Below are positions 29,604 through 40,470 of a stretch of 64,000 nt of DNA, in pieces. Source of the stretch: Antedon mediterranea. Lineage: Eukaryota; Echinodermata; Crinoidea; Comatulida; Antedonidae. The stretch is from positions 9,210,922-9,274,921 of the forward strand of contig NC_092678.1 in the NCBI RefSeq assembly GCF_964355755.1, given 5' to 3'. The notes under the pieces were generated by a model. That model did not search any database. It worked only from the letters and a program-made list of their open reading frames with translations, and was not told where the DNA came from. A program made the position numbers and the translations under genes. Positions within the stretch are counted from its first letter, which is position 1; each line of letters starts with the position of its first letter.

Positions 29604-32573
29604 AAAGTAGGCGATGAAGAGAATGCCACAGATAATACAAACGATACGAACTCTTCTACAATCAACTCAGAAAATGAAATTGACTCTGTTAAGGATAATT
29701 TGCTTACAGATATTGGTAATGTATTTAATGGAAAAGGGCTTAATATTTTAGGTTTAAACATCGTTACCCTCCCTGGAAAATTTGATGAAATCAAATACTT
29801 AATGGAAAATAACAATGTTGACATTGTAGCTTTAAATGAAACACGTCTTGATAATACTATAAGCGACAATGAAATTGAGATTAATGGTTTTAATGTTGTT
29901 AGAAAGGATAGAAACCGAGAAGGAGGGGGTGTAGCAGTATATATAAGTCAAAACTGTTCTTTTAATTATGAAATTTTAGAAAATTTAATGAGTCCTAATC
30001 TTGAAGCAATTGTTATCAAATTAACTAAACCGAAGAGAAAACCTATTTTAATTATTGCATGGTATCGCCCACCTAATTCATGTACTGATACATTTGATGA
30101 ATTTGAAAAAATTCTTAAACAAATTGAAAGAGATAATACTGATAATGAAATTATTTTAATTGGGGACATAAACTGTGACCTTCTATCATCAACTCCATCT
30201 TACTATACTTTAAAATTAAAAGAATTAACAAATAACTATCACTTAACACAATTAATTTCTGAAGCTACGCGAATTTCAGATCACTCTAGTACTTTAATTG
30301 ATCATATTTATGTTTCATCGCCAGAAAAAATAACTAACAGTGGTGTACTTCATACTGGTCTTAGTGACCACTCCGCTATCTACATCAAATTTGGAAAAGC
30401 ATACAAAGAGAAAAGTAACCATAGATTTAAAACAAATAGGAACTATAAACATTTTGATGAAAATAAATTTAAAACTGACTTACTTAATACAAATTGGGCT
30501 GAAATTAAGAATTATACTGATGTTGATGATGCTGTTGATTTCTTTCAAAAAACCTTTCTTAATATTGCAAATAAAAATGCACCCATTAAACGTAAAAGAG
30601 TTCGCCAAAAAAACAGTCCATGGCTAACTAAAAATGTAATACTTCTCATCAGAAAAAGAGATGCATTAAAAAGACGAATAAATAAGAAAAATAGGCTTCA
30701 GCTTTGGCCTGAATATAGAAAATTAAGAAATCAAGTAAATTATGAACTTCGAAAAAGTAAGAAGAACTATTTTTCTGAACAACTCAATACTAAAGATCAG
30801 AAAAAGATATGGGAAAATATTAAATTAATTATTCCTGGCAAAACTAAAAGCATGAATATAACAAGTATTAAAACCACAAATGATGAAGAAAATGATGAAG
30901 TAACTAATTCTAAAGATATTGCAAATGTATTAAATAAATATTTTGCCAATGTGGGTCCAACATTAGCTCAAAGTATTCAATCTACTAATCAACTTTCTAA
31001 CTTTACTAATGATTTAAATAATACTAACGACAAATTAACTTTTAAATATGTTAATAAACAAGACATACATAAAATTCTTAACTCACTTTCATCAAAAAAA
31101 GCAACTGGAACTGATGAAATACCAGCTAATCTTCTAAAAATCGCTATTGACGAAATTGTTTACCCAATAACATTTATATTTAATTTATCTTTAAAATATT
31201 TAACTTTTCCAAAACAATGGAAAAGGGCCAAGATCTGCCCTCTTCATAAAGGTGGAAATAAAAATGAATGTAATAATTATAGGCCAATTTCAATTCTCCC
31301 AATATTATCTAAAGTTCTTGAAAAAGTTGTATTTGAACAAGTTTATGATTTCCTAAATCTAAACAAAATGCTATATGAAAATCAGTCTGGGTTTAGACCA
31401 GGCTACTCAACTACGACTGCATTGCTTAATATCACAGAGACCTGGCTAGAAGCCATTGACAAAGGAAATTATATTGGGTTAGTAATGATAGACTTGAAAA
31501 AGGCTTTTGATACAGTAAATCACAGTATTCTTATCAATAAACTAAGATCTTTCAATTTTCATTCAAATGTTATTCAGTGGTTTGAAAACTACCTGCAAAA
31601 TCGTGTACATATAACCAATGTAAATGGTGATTCTTCTGATGAAAGTCACAGTATATGTGGAATTCCTCAGGGGTCCATCCTTGGACCATTAATGTTTCTC
31701 CTTTATGTTAATGACTTGCCTAATGCTGTAAATAAATGCTCTGTTTCTATGTATGCTGATGACACTGCCATATACTACACTTCCAATAATATTAATAACC
31801 TTACTGAAACAATAAATTCTGACTTATTGTGTCTTAAAAGATGGCTCATATGCAACAAACTTAGCCTAAATGTTAAAAAAACTGAATTTATGTTAATTGG
31901 AACGAGTCAGAGGTTAAGTAAACTATCTGACTTACAAGTCAACATTAACATAGATGGAGAACCAATCTCTCGTGTAAATAAATGTAAACACCTTGGTGTG
32001 ATATTAGATAATAATCTTTCTTGGTGCTCACAAATCGATAATGTTAAATCTAAGGTTTTGCAGAGCTTGTACTACTTAAAAAAGACTAATAATATATTTC
32101 CAAAAGAAATTCAATGCAAACTATACAAATCACTTATGGCTCCTCATCTTGAGTATTGCCATGTTGTTTGGGGACATTCAAATATAACTCAAAGTAAAAC
32201 ACTACAAGTTCTTCAAAATCGCGCAGCAAAAGTTATTACAAACAAATCTCAAACCGACTCTAGTACTCAAGCTCTACAAAGTCTAAATTGGATGAACTTA
32301 GATGAAAGATTATATATAAATGAAGCTATTGTTATGTTTAAGATTATGAATAACCTTGCACCTCCATATTTATTAAATAAGTTCAATATCAAAAACAATT
32401 ACTATGATATTAGAACTAAGCCAAATTTAATTGTACCAAAACCAAACACAAACTACAAAAAACGTAGCTTATCATATAGAGGTGCCAAGGTTTGGAATGA
32501 GCTACATGAAGATATTAAAAATGTGAACTCTGTCTCTCTTTTTAAGAAACTGTTAACTGCTAATTTCATGTAG
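29604..32573 (+). CDS. ORF2: apurinic-type endonuclease and reverse transcriptase
   Basis: The open frame of 989 codons starts directly after the in-frame TGA. The APE endonuclease spans roughly the first 260 codons with LNETRLD, GGGVAVY, WYRPP, GDINCD and SDHSAI. The RT contains KRAKICPLHKGG, YRPISILP, SGFRPGYST, DLKKAFDTV, GIPQGSILGP and YADD (DNA about 31752), then WGHSN and a C-terminal domain ending RGAKVWNEL. The first ATG (29802) lies inside the endonuclease, so initiation must use a non-ATG codon, recoding of the TGA or a lost upstream start. Otherwise the frame is uninterrupted, so the insertion is fairly young. Confidence 0.88.
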   Translation, partial: KVGDEENATDNTNDTNSSTINSENEIDSVKDNLLTDIGNVFNGKGLNILGLNIVTLPGKFDEIKYLMENNNVDIVALNETRLDNTISDNEIEINGFNVVRKDRNREGGGVAVYISQNCSFNYEILENLMSPNLEAIVIKLTKPKRKPILIIAWYRPPNSCTDTFDEFEKILKQIERDNTDNEIILIGDINCDLLSSTPSYYTLKLKELTNNYHLTQLISEATRISDHSSTLIDHIYVSSPEKITNSGVLHTGLSDHSAIYIKFGKAYKEKSNHRFKTNRNYKHFDENKFKTDLLNTNWAEIKNYTDVDDAVDFFQKTFLNIANKNAPIKRKRVRQKNSPWLTKNVILLIRKRDALKRRINKKNRLQLWPEYRKLRNQVNYELRKSKKNYFSEQLNTKDQKKIWENIKLIIPGKTKSMNITSIKTTNDEENDEVTNSKDIANVLNKYFANVGPTLAQSIQSTNQLSNFTNDLNNTNDKLTFKYVNKQDIHKILNSLSSKKATGTDEIPANLLKIAIDEIVYPITFIFNLSLKYLTFPKQWKRAKICPLHKGGNKNECNNYRPISILPILSKVLEKVVFEQVYDFLNLNKMLYENQSGFRPGYSTTTALLNITETWLEAIDKGNYIGLVMIDLKKAFDTVNHSILINKLRSFNFHSNVIQWFENYLQNRVHITNVNGDSSDESHSICGIPQGSILGPLMFLLYVNDLPNAVNKCSVSMYADDTAIYYTSNNINNLTETINSDLLCLKRWLICNKLSLNVKKTEFMLIGTSQRLSKLSDLQVNINIDGEPISRVNKCKHLGVILDNNLSWCSQIDNVKSKVLQSLYYLKKTNNIFPKEIQCKLYKSLMAPHLEYCHVVWGHSNITQSKTLQVLQNRAAKVITNKSQTDSSTQALQSLNWMNLDERLYINEAIVMFKIMNNLAPPYLLNKFNIKNNYYDIRTKPNLIVPKPNTNYKKRSLSYRGAKVWNELHEDIKNVNSVSLFKKLLTANFM

Positions 32574-33119
32574 CTTTATTTAAATGTAGTGTATTATTTA
32601 ATTTTATAGTTAGTAAGTGTATCCTTGTTTATTTTATTGTAATTGTTTTATTATCTGCTTTTGTTTTTTTGCTTCTGTAATTGTTTTATTACTTGATTTG
32701 ATATTTGCTTTTTACATTTATTTTTGTTGGTGTTTTCCTTTGAGCACGGTCTTACTGAAAAACAACTTTTAGTTGAGTTAAGTATCCGTGATTAAATAAA
32801 GCTTATTATTATTATTATTATTATAATATAGGCCTACCACAGAACAAGAAAAATATTTAGTTTAATCTTGCAATTTCGTGCATATCACCTTACACAATAT
32901 CATATCGTACAAAACAGGTCTGTTAGGTTTTTTCGTACAATAATGCATCCATCCTTTTGTTTCGGACTCGACCGACTCTTCGGATAGGAAGGCTGCTTAA
33001 AAACTACCGTGTGTGCGATAGGCAGCACAACGAAACCGACGAGGCTAGCCGTGATTGACCAATTATGTATTGTATTGTCGAGGGCCCCAATGATCAGCTT
33101 TACTCAATGGGCTACCCCC

Positions 33120-33260
33120 ATAAAACATGAAACGAAATTAAAAGTCTACAGGACCAGCCCACCATGGTTGGGTGGAGCTAATAATTTAGAAAAATAGAGT
33201 TGCCCGGAAATTAGACTTCGAAATATGGAAAGAAAGTCTCCAGGACCAGCCCTGCCTAAC
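33120..33260 (+). repeat. Two units of the 'ACAGGACCAGCCC' minisatellite
   Basis: Units contain ATGAAACGAAATTA, AGTCTACAGGACCAGCCCAC and GGTTGGGTGGAGCTAA. More units lie at 52122-52720. Confidence 0.7.
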
Positions 33261-33561
33261 CTAAATTAACTTAACTCTCTAAATATCTCTCTTTCAAAAT
33301 AAAAGAAAACATTTTATATTAATTTAAAAAAAGAAATCCGTAGAGATCCAAACCCCAGCTGGTAGAGATGAGAAAATCCAAACGATAGTTACTAGAGCAC
33401 TACCCGTTATGCCACAATGTACACGAGTAATGAAAGGTGACAATAATATAGTCTTATACGCGCTTCACATTGCGTCATTCTAATCGTTACGTCTTAAATT
33501 TGCATATTCATAACGTTATTTTGAGGAAATGAATCTAGTTTTAACCTTGCTTTAAACAAGA

Positions 33562-33800
33562 GGGCCGGATAGCTCAGTCGGTAGAGCGTCGTGGAAGACG
33601 ATTATTGTGAGTTCAAACCCCATACCGGTCGGTGGAAAAGAGTTAAAGCTATGCGAGCTTCTGTGTTTGGGGTTCACACATTTCAACGTCCCCCTTTTCA
33701 CATCATGAGGCAATAACATCAAAGCATCTGATGTGTGGTACCCCCAAGACTGTCTGAGGGCCTTACCATGCTAGTGGCAAGGCGCACACCATCATTTTTT
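33562..33800 (+). repeat. tRNA-derived SINE (family B)
   Basis: The head GGGCCGGATAGCTCAGTCGG (tRNA-Ile/Ala-like, box A TAGCTCAGTCGG) and box B GAGTTCAAACCC are followed by GGTCGGTGGAAAAGAGTTAA, GTGTTTGGGGTTCACA, CCCCCAAGACTGTCTGAGGG and GGCAAGGCGCACACCATC. A 3' fragment of the same family is at 35402-35445. Confidence 0.8.
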
Positions 33801-33952
33801 TGGCTACCCGCCTCTTTCCGATCTCGTAAATTTTATGTTTGGCGCCCTCAATTTTAAGAACACCTAAGTTATGTCAGAAAATTTGGAACAAATAAATAGA
33901 AATGTGTAAAGATGCCGGTGCCTGGCTAATATATTCTCTCTATTTATTTAAA

Positions 33953-34915
33953 TTAGAGGGTGAGCTCGCTTCGCTCGCTCCCCCTCTAGGAAGTGTAGAC
34001 GATGGTTCTCGGAATGATAATGTTCTCCTTACGTTTTCTGTCGGTTACCATTATTGAAAATGCTTGACATTCGTAAAACTAAACTATTCTGTTTCACAGT
34101 GTCTTGATGATTAATAACATTTTAAAGTATAGTGTTTATTGTTTGTTAGGGCCCTTTGGGGAGGCGGAGTTCATTTGAGGGAGGTGCTTATTCGAGGGAT
34201 ATATGTTAATCAAATGAAATCCTTTATTAATATATGAAAAGTGGTAAAAAGAATAACAAATGCTTGGTAAATTGTAGATAACAGTGAGATGAATTCTACT
34301 ACAAATAGTATAATTGTGTTATTATAAATGTGGATGGACGTTTATTAGATAGTTGGGTTGTGGGGGTGGGGGGATTATTATTCAAAGTGATGTTTTATTG
34401 GAGAGGCGTTTATTCAAATAAACACCATCCTAATAATTATTAATACATTATTTAATTTAAACATCTTTTGAAACTAACTGCCGTGACAGAGTGGGCCTAA
34501 GAAAAAAGACATTACGGCTTGCAACATGGGCAGACATCTCGGTCCTAACGGGACACAGATAGCCTACAATTATTCCTGCCAGCTTACTCAATAAAACTCA
34601 GCTATCAGGATTTCACTCGATTTTAAACAAAATGTCTTATCATCAAATCTCCCTATGTAATTGACCGCGAAGAATTGAAATTGAGTTGAAATCTACTGTT
34701 GAAATCATAAATTTTGTTAAAAAACTCTTTATAATATCTTCCTAAGATAGAAATATGGAACAATAGCGTCGAACTGAAAACTAATGTTATCAAATCTATG
34801 TTTCGCAGTACATTTGAGATAGATATGGTAGGTATCCAAGGCGGAGATTTGTACCGAAGTTTTTGCATTGTGCTCGCCTATGTCAGAATTAACCATAATT
34901 GATATATAGATACAT
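33953..34915 (+). repeat. ~960-bp dispersed repeat R4, intact copy
   Basis: This begins GAGCTCGCTTCGCTCGCTCC and runs to CAGAATTAACCATAATT. A second copy is split in two: 50648-51366 matches the left 550 bp and 53287-53690 the remainder, with the hAT-like element 51367-53278 in between. No coding frame. Confidence 0.8.
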
Positions 34916-35671
34916 ATGCATTATTGTAATAAATAATTTTCACAATTTGTTGTGAATTTTTAACTTTGAACAAACGAAAAGGATTTCAAACCATGTACTA
35001 CATTTTACTGTGTTTGAGCATGAAATGATATTGAGTTAAGAGACTGAATAAGCATGGCCGTCCAACTAATCCATTGATCGCGGTCAACTGTAAATATATT
35101 ATTTATTATTGCTACCCCTATACAAATATTGAACAGTTGGTATGCCGTGCGTTATTATGCAAATGAGTGCAGGTGTAGTGGGGAAGAGGGTGTTGTTAGT
35201 CACTGCGGTAAACATGCCACACTGTTGAATGTTGATGTTGTTGATCTTTACATTAGAAGATTATTCAAATCTTGTAAAAAAAAGGGCAGGAACCTAGCAG
35301 ATCCCCTCATTTAGTTTGAAAGTACAGTAATCTCGAAAAGAAGTCCATCTGGAAAAGAAGTCCGCCCAAGAATACTAAAAAATGAAGGAGCACATTTGTC
35401 TTCAATTGGCCTTAGTGCTGAGGCGGGAAGAGCACACGATAACATCTTTTATTTTTCTGTGGCTTTCGTCACCCGATTTTTGATGTTGTAAATGTTATGT
35501 TTAGCACAAAAATCAAAATTTAACAGTGTGGCGTGTTGACCGCGAATGACTGTCAATACCATCTTTCCCACTACACGTACCTGCACAAACTCATTTGCAT
35601 AACAACGCCGACATACCAACGAGGAGCTGAGATATAAATTCTTTTCTAAACAGGTAACGAAAAGAGTTATA

Positions 35672-35785
35672 ATTGGTTATCCGCACTTGGCGGATAACAC
35701 CTTGTTATTTTCAGGATCTTTTTTTTTTGGGTTATCCGCACTTGGCGGATAACCCCTTGTTATTGTCAGGATCTTTTTTTTTCTT
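35672..35785. repeat. Two tandem copies of a palindromic unit
   Basis: The unit contains GGTTATCCGC-ACTTG-GCGGATAAC, then CCTTGTTATT(T/G)TCAGGATC and a T-run. The copies start at about 35675 and 35732. Each can form a 10-bp hairpin. Confidence 0.85.
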
Positions 35786-35812
35786 TGTTCTTTTTAGTCG
35801 CGTGGACGCGAC

Positions 35813-35885
35813 TCTATAGTTCACTATGTCGGTCGGTCTGTCGGTCTGTCGGTCTGCTTGTCGGTCCGGTATCACTATGCGTTTT
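35813..35885 (+). repeat. Dispersed block around a (GTCGGTCT)n microsatellite
   Basis: TATAGTTCACTATGTCGGTC, a CGGTCTGT-type run and GTCCGGTATCACTATGC appear in the same order at 37826-37915 with a longer run. Confidence 0.8.
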
Positions 35886-36404
35886 ATCGCTTTCTGACTG
35901 TTTCGGATTTCAAACTTTGACGTTGGTGGCGTAAATATTTATTTTGATTGTACACAGAATTGTCAGCAAGATATAACGCTTATTATCTAATAGTAGATAC
36001 TGTAACTTTCTTATTTCTGACAGTGATACGTGGGAGTACTACGTACGTTATTTAACCTTTAAGTTGTGTTAATGTTCTAGACTTGGATATTAAAATTATT
36101 TGTTAGGCTATTTAGTTAAGTGTTTCGATCGGCTAATTGGCCATAAGCCTGACTAGCCTAGCTAGCCCTCGTGTAGTACTAGTAGTAGTTTGACTGTATG
36201 TATCTGCTATGCTGTTTTGCGGGGTTGTTTGCACACGCAGCTAGCTGTACTGCCTTGTGCGTGTTTTCATTGAGTTTATTTGTGTTTCAGACTTTACCGA
36301 AGAATAAAGAACGGTTAAAGCAACTACCACGAGTTTGTGTATCATTGTCCGGATTACTGACCTTATCTTTATATCAGTTTAATCTAGCTAAGTCATTTTT
36401 TTCA

Positions 36405-37760
36405 CAGTATATTCCTTATGGCCAGGAATTGATGTGGTTATGTTTTCACGGTGCGCAATAAAAAATTACGCGGTCTACGCACGATTTAACGAAATCACGT
36501 TTGTAATCATATCTTCACAACCATGAATCACAATTAAATAAAATTTGGTACTCATACATACGGTGGCCCACAACTGTCACGCACACTATAACACAGAATC
36601 ACACAATTAAAGAAGGAATTACACAATTAATGAAGGAATCACACAATTAAAGAAGAAATCGCACAATTAAAGAAGAAATCGCATATAAACAAAAGAAAGC
36701 ATAAAAATATAAAACGAAATGCACAATTAAAGAAGAAACGCGCAATTAAAGAAGAGCTAATCACAATTAAAGAAGTCCGCAACAAATTCGAAAGCTCCTC
36801 GCACAATTAAAGAAGTCCGCAACAAATTCGAAAGCTCCTCGCACAATTAAAGAAGTCCGCAACAAATTCGAAAGAGCCGAACGTAATGGTAAATGGGCCA
36901 AATATAAATGCGCCGAATGCTGAAAGAGCCGAACGTAATGGTAAATGGGCCGAATAGAAATGCGCCAAATGCTAAAAGAGCCGAACGTAATGGTAAAAGA
37001 GCCGAATAGCATTAAAGTTTGCTTCCGGAGGCAGCGATGGCGTTCCATACGGACTACTGTACTTTAATTGTGCGCGAGGTACTTTCGAATTTGTTGCGGA
37101 CTTCTTTAATTGTGCGAGGAGCTTTCAAATTTGTTGAGAACTTCTTTAATTGTGCGAGGTACTTTCGAATTTGTTGCGGACTTCTTTAATTGTGCGAGGA
37201 GCTTTTGATTTTGTTGCGAACTTCTTTAATTGTGCGAGGAGCTTTCGAATTTGTTGTGGACGTCCTTAATTGTGCTTAGCTCTTCTTTAATTGCGCGTTT
37301 CTTCTTTATTTGTGCATTTCGTTTTATATTTTCATGCTTTCTTTTGTTTATATGCGATTCCTTCTTTAATTGTGTGATTTCTTCTTTAATTGTGTGATTC
37401 CTTCTTTATTTGTGTACATATGATTTATATAGTGTGCGTGACAGTTGTGGGCCACCGTACATACATAAATGTCAGGGCATAAATCATCATATGGCAATAC
37501 AATTACGTGCGTAGCGCATGTTACGCATGCGTACGCGCGCTTAAAATTTTCAAAATTTATTTTCGATGAAATAAGAGTACGTTTCAGGCAATTTTAAGCG
37601 TTTACAAAATTGCCATGAGTGCGCAGATTTTTGCGCGCGCAGTGCGCGTTAAATGTTATCTCGCACTCTTTTTGCCCGATTTCTGTTTTCTTGACTTACT
37701 TTTTAACTCGAAATTACGTTATACGAGCACGTCAAAAGTGACAGGCTACGCACGTGTAAA
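36405..37760 (+). repeat. R2 repeat copy split by a foldback element
   Basis: 36405-36560 (TATTCCTTATGGCCAGGAAT ... AAATTTGGTACTCATACATA) and 37464-37760 (TAAATGTCAGGGCATAAATC, ATCATATGGCAATACAATTA, GCGCGC) together match the complement of 58230-58590. The foldback at 36561-37457 sits at the join. Another partial copy is near 12740-12860. Confidence 0.7.
36561..37457. mobile_element. 897-bp modular foldback element
   Basis: The ends CGGTGGCCCACAACTGTCAC and its complement are flanked by TACATA on both sides (36555-36560, 37458-37463; TA alone would also fit). The left half is an array of CACAATTAAAGAAG modules, with CCGCAACAAATTCGAAAG spacers. The right half holds the complementary CTTCTTTAATTGTG modules, so nearly the whole element folds on itself. 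The centre (about 36870-37060) has three direct repeats around GAGCCGAACGTAATGG. No protein frame is credible. Confidence 0.88.
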
Positions 37761-37825
37761 TTAAAAAAATATAAATGTTTTTAAACATTTCAACATTTTT
37801 AAACATGTTCAGTAATTTCGGTCAG

Positions 37826-37915
37826 TATAGTTCACTATGTCGGTCGGTCGGTCGGTCGGTCTGTCTGTCTGTCGGTCTGTCTGTCGGTCTGTCTGTCGGT
37901 CCGGTATCACTATGC
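37826..37915 (+). repeat. Second copy of the (GTCGGTCT)n block
   Basis: See 35813-35885; here the run of GGTC/TCTG quads is longer. Flanks on both sides are shared for about 20 bp. Confidence 0.8.
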
Positions 37916-38613
37916 ATTGTAGCACGCGACTTAATGGCTGTTGGCCTTGTTAAATGTGTTGGTGGTTTCAGAAATGACGACTTCGGTTGGCAAACTATTC
38001 AAATATATAATTATTCATTGTGAAAAAGTGATTCTCTATATAGTAGCCTAATGCATTGTTTTTACATTTTGTTGTTTAAAATCATGTTCGCAGTAACTTT
38101 ATGATTTCGTTATTACTTAAAAAAACCTTTAAACAAATTGATTGTTTTTGATATTAAATTCGATATTTAAAGCCTTGTGAATGTTATACATTTTCAAAAC
38201 AAAAGACTCAACTCCCTCCATACGCTACATAGGCATAGTTGGACACAAACATGGCCGGTGTAAGATTGAAAATGTGTCCGGTTTTTGAAAGTGTTCACCG
38301 GACAATTTTCAGCATTGAATAGTGTAACACCAGCTGTTGAAAATGGTTGCAACCACCAGGGCAGTTTTCATCGATAACAAAGTGAGTAGGATCGACCATC
38401 GACTGTCACATCATCTTAATCCTGTAAAACTAGGCCGTTGGACATTTACCGACTCCCTGGGTAATTATAATTCCTTAGAAAACAAAACAAAAAAATATGT
38501 CGATCCAAATAAATATTATTAATATTGTTATATCAGACAGTCTTATTATACTACCTTTTTACAGAAGAGACATATCAATTTAACGTCAATGGACGTAATT
38601 TGAAAAAAAATAT

Positions 38614-39660
38614 AATGGTCGCTAATTGGAGGTGTCTTTAAGTAAAATGATCTTTAATTGAAAGTGGACCAGTACAAGTACCCCTACCAATTAATAAATG
38701 GTCGCTAATTGGAGGTATTTTAAGTAAAGTGGTCTTTAATTGGAGGGGGACCAGCTGTACAATTACTTGTATTTTGTCACATAATTAAAACTATGGTCGC
38801 TAATTGGAGGTCTATAAGTAAAGTGGTCTTTATGGAAAAGGACCAGTACAATATTACTTGTTTTAATCACAAAATAAAAACTATGTATTCTTTTTGTCTT
38901 TATTCATACTAAATAATATAATGGTCGCTAATTGGAGGTTTCTTTAAGTAAAGTGATCTATAACTGGAAGAGGACTAGTACAGTTACTTAATTTTGTCAC
39001 TATCATAATTAAAACTATGTATTCTTCTTTTATTTACTCCTACCAATTAATAAAATGGTCGCTAATTAGAGGTGTCTTAAAGTAAAGTGACCTTTAATTG
39101 GAAGCGGACCAGTACATTTACTTAATTTTGTCACATAATTAAACTATTAATTATTCTTGCCTTTACTCATACCAATTAATAAAAATGGTCACTAATTAAA
39201 TAAAAATGGTCACTAATTAGAGGTGTCTTAAAGTAAAGTGATCTTTAATTGGAAGCGGATCAGTACAATTACTTAATTTTGTCACATAAATTAAAACTAT
39301 TAATTATTATTGTCTTTACTCATACCAATTAATAAAATGGTCGTTAATTGGAGGTGTTTTAAGTAAAGTGGTCCTTTATTGAAAGAGGACCAGTACAATT
39401 ACTTGTTTTTTGTCACATAATTAATAACTATATTCTTCTTGCTTTATTAATACTAAATAATATAATTCATGAATATAAATTCATGGTCGCTAATTGGAGG
39501 TGTTTTAGGTAAAGTGATTTTTATTCGGAAGAGGACCACTTCATTTACTTGTTTTTGTCACATACTTAAAAATTATTTATTCTTCTTGTCTTTTCACATA
39601 TACCAAATAATATAATGGTCCCTAATTGGAGGTGTTTAGGCAAAGCGATCTTTAATTAGA
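38614..39660 (+). repeat. Satellite array, about nine units of ~85-146 bp
   Basis: The unit starts ATGGTCGCTAATTGGAGGTG and continues TAAGTAAAGTG(G/A)TCTTTAATTGG, GGACCAGTACAATTACTT, TTTTGTCACATAATTAAAAC and an AT-rich end. Starts are near 38614, 38697, 38793, 38921, 39055, 39206, 39337, 39483 and 39615. The first two units are shorter; one has a 21-bp internal duplication (39185-39206). It is flanked by sequence with GTGTCCGG/GGACAC motifs on both sides. Confidence 0.85.
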
Positions 39661-39948
39661 AAAAAAAAACTAGTTTGGCATCATTAAGTATTATTGGTTA
39701 TTAATAAAAGAAGACAAGACAAGTGCATGCGTGATCAAAACCTGACTCTCAAATCCCAACCACCTATCATAAAACGTAATAGTGGACGCATTTCAATCCA
39801 TGGGTCAGACATTATTAAACGGGCCGGACAGCATTAAATTGTTGAAAAACGCCCACGAACCCGTTGAAACATGCAACTGGACACTATCCAATGTTGAAAA
39901 GTGTCCGCCCGGACGGACACTTTTGAATGCTGGACACATTTCAATCTA

Positions 39949-40144
39949 AAGGGCCTTCCACACCTGCTCCGGCACGGTTCCGGTCCGGCGACGGCAAATC
40001 CAATCGAACGTCAATGTTTCGTTTTTACGCGGCTACGCGCATATCGACTGGTGCTTGGCCGCGTGGAGCGTCGTGAAAACGAAACATTGGCGTTCGATTC
40101 GCCGGACCGGAACCATGCCGGCGGAACAGGTGTGAAAGGCCCTT
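39949..40144. mobile_element. 196-bp foldback MITE with TA flanks
   Basis: The ends AAGGGCCTTCCACACCTG and its near-complement CAGGTGTGAAAGGCCCTT are flanked by TA. The arms of about 75 bp share CGGTTCCGGTCCGGCGA-type and CAATGTTTCGTTTT sequence. GC-rich compared with its surroundings. It lies about 330 bp upstream of the EDEM1 start codon. Confidence 0.8.
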
Positions 40145-40470
40145 TACACCGGCGTGCACACCACGTGACTTTCTAAAATCCGTGAAGTAGCCCGCCCGCA
40201 TTAAATTAGAAAGTCAAAATCTAGAGGGGATCTGACTGAGATGATAGGAATTAATAGTTTTGACTTTCTAGTTTGGAGGGGGCGCTGCTACATGCTGTGA
40301 AATGGCGTCGCCCAGTTTGACCTTTTAACCCTGTACTTCCGATACTATGTTTTGAATGCAAATTGAAGAACAGAGCCTGTGATTCTTGTGTTATAATTAT
40401 AAGTTCTTTGAATATACCACCACCGGCCAGCCACCTCCGAAAATGGACCTATTCATATGACGTAACAATA

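Larger units (their letters stand above)
29331..32826 (+). mobile_element. CR1-group non-LTR retrotransposon, 5'-truncated
   Basis: The remnant of ORF1 (29331-29603), ORF2 with endonuclease and reverse transcriptase (29604-32573), and a 250-bp 3' UTR ending AATAAAGC(TTA)n at about 32805-32826. The left end is an abrupt truncation in ORF1. The short-repeat tail and domain order fit the CR1/L2/Rex group. Confidence 0.85.
34916..36404. other. No gene; short repeats only
   Basis: It contains a SINE-B tail (35402-35445), two copies of a short palindrome unit (35672-35785) and the 'GTCG' block at 35813-35885. TAGTAC/CTAGCTAG-rich sequence lies at 36140-36190. Short frames have no recognisable domains. 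Confidence 0.45.

Noticed and set aside
38614-39660. CRISPR-like spaced repeats
   Set aside because: The units are long, diverged, AT-rich and without unique spacers, and the window is clearly animal; it is a satellite array.
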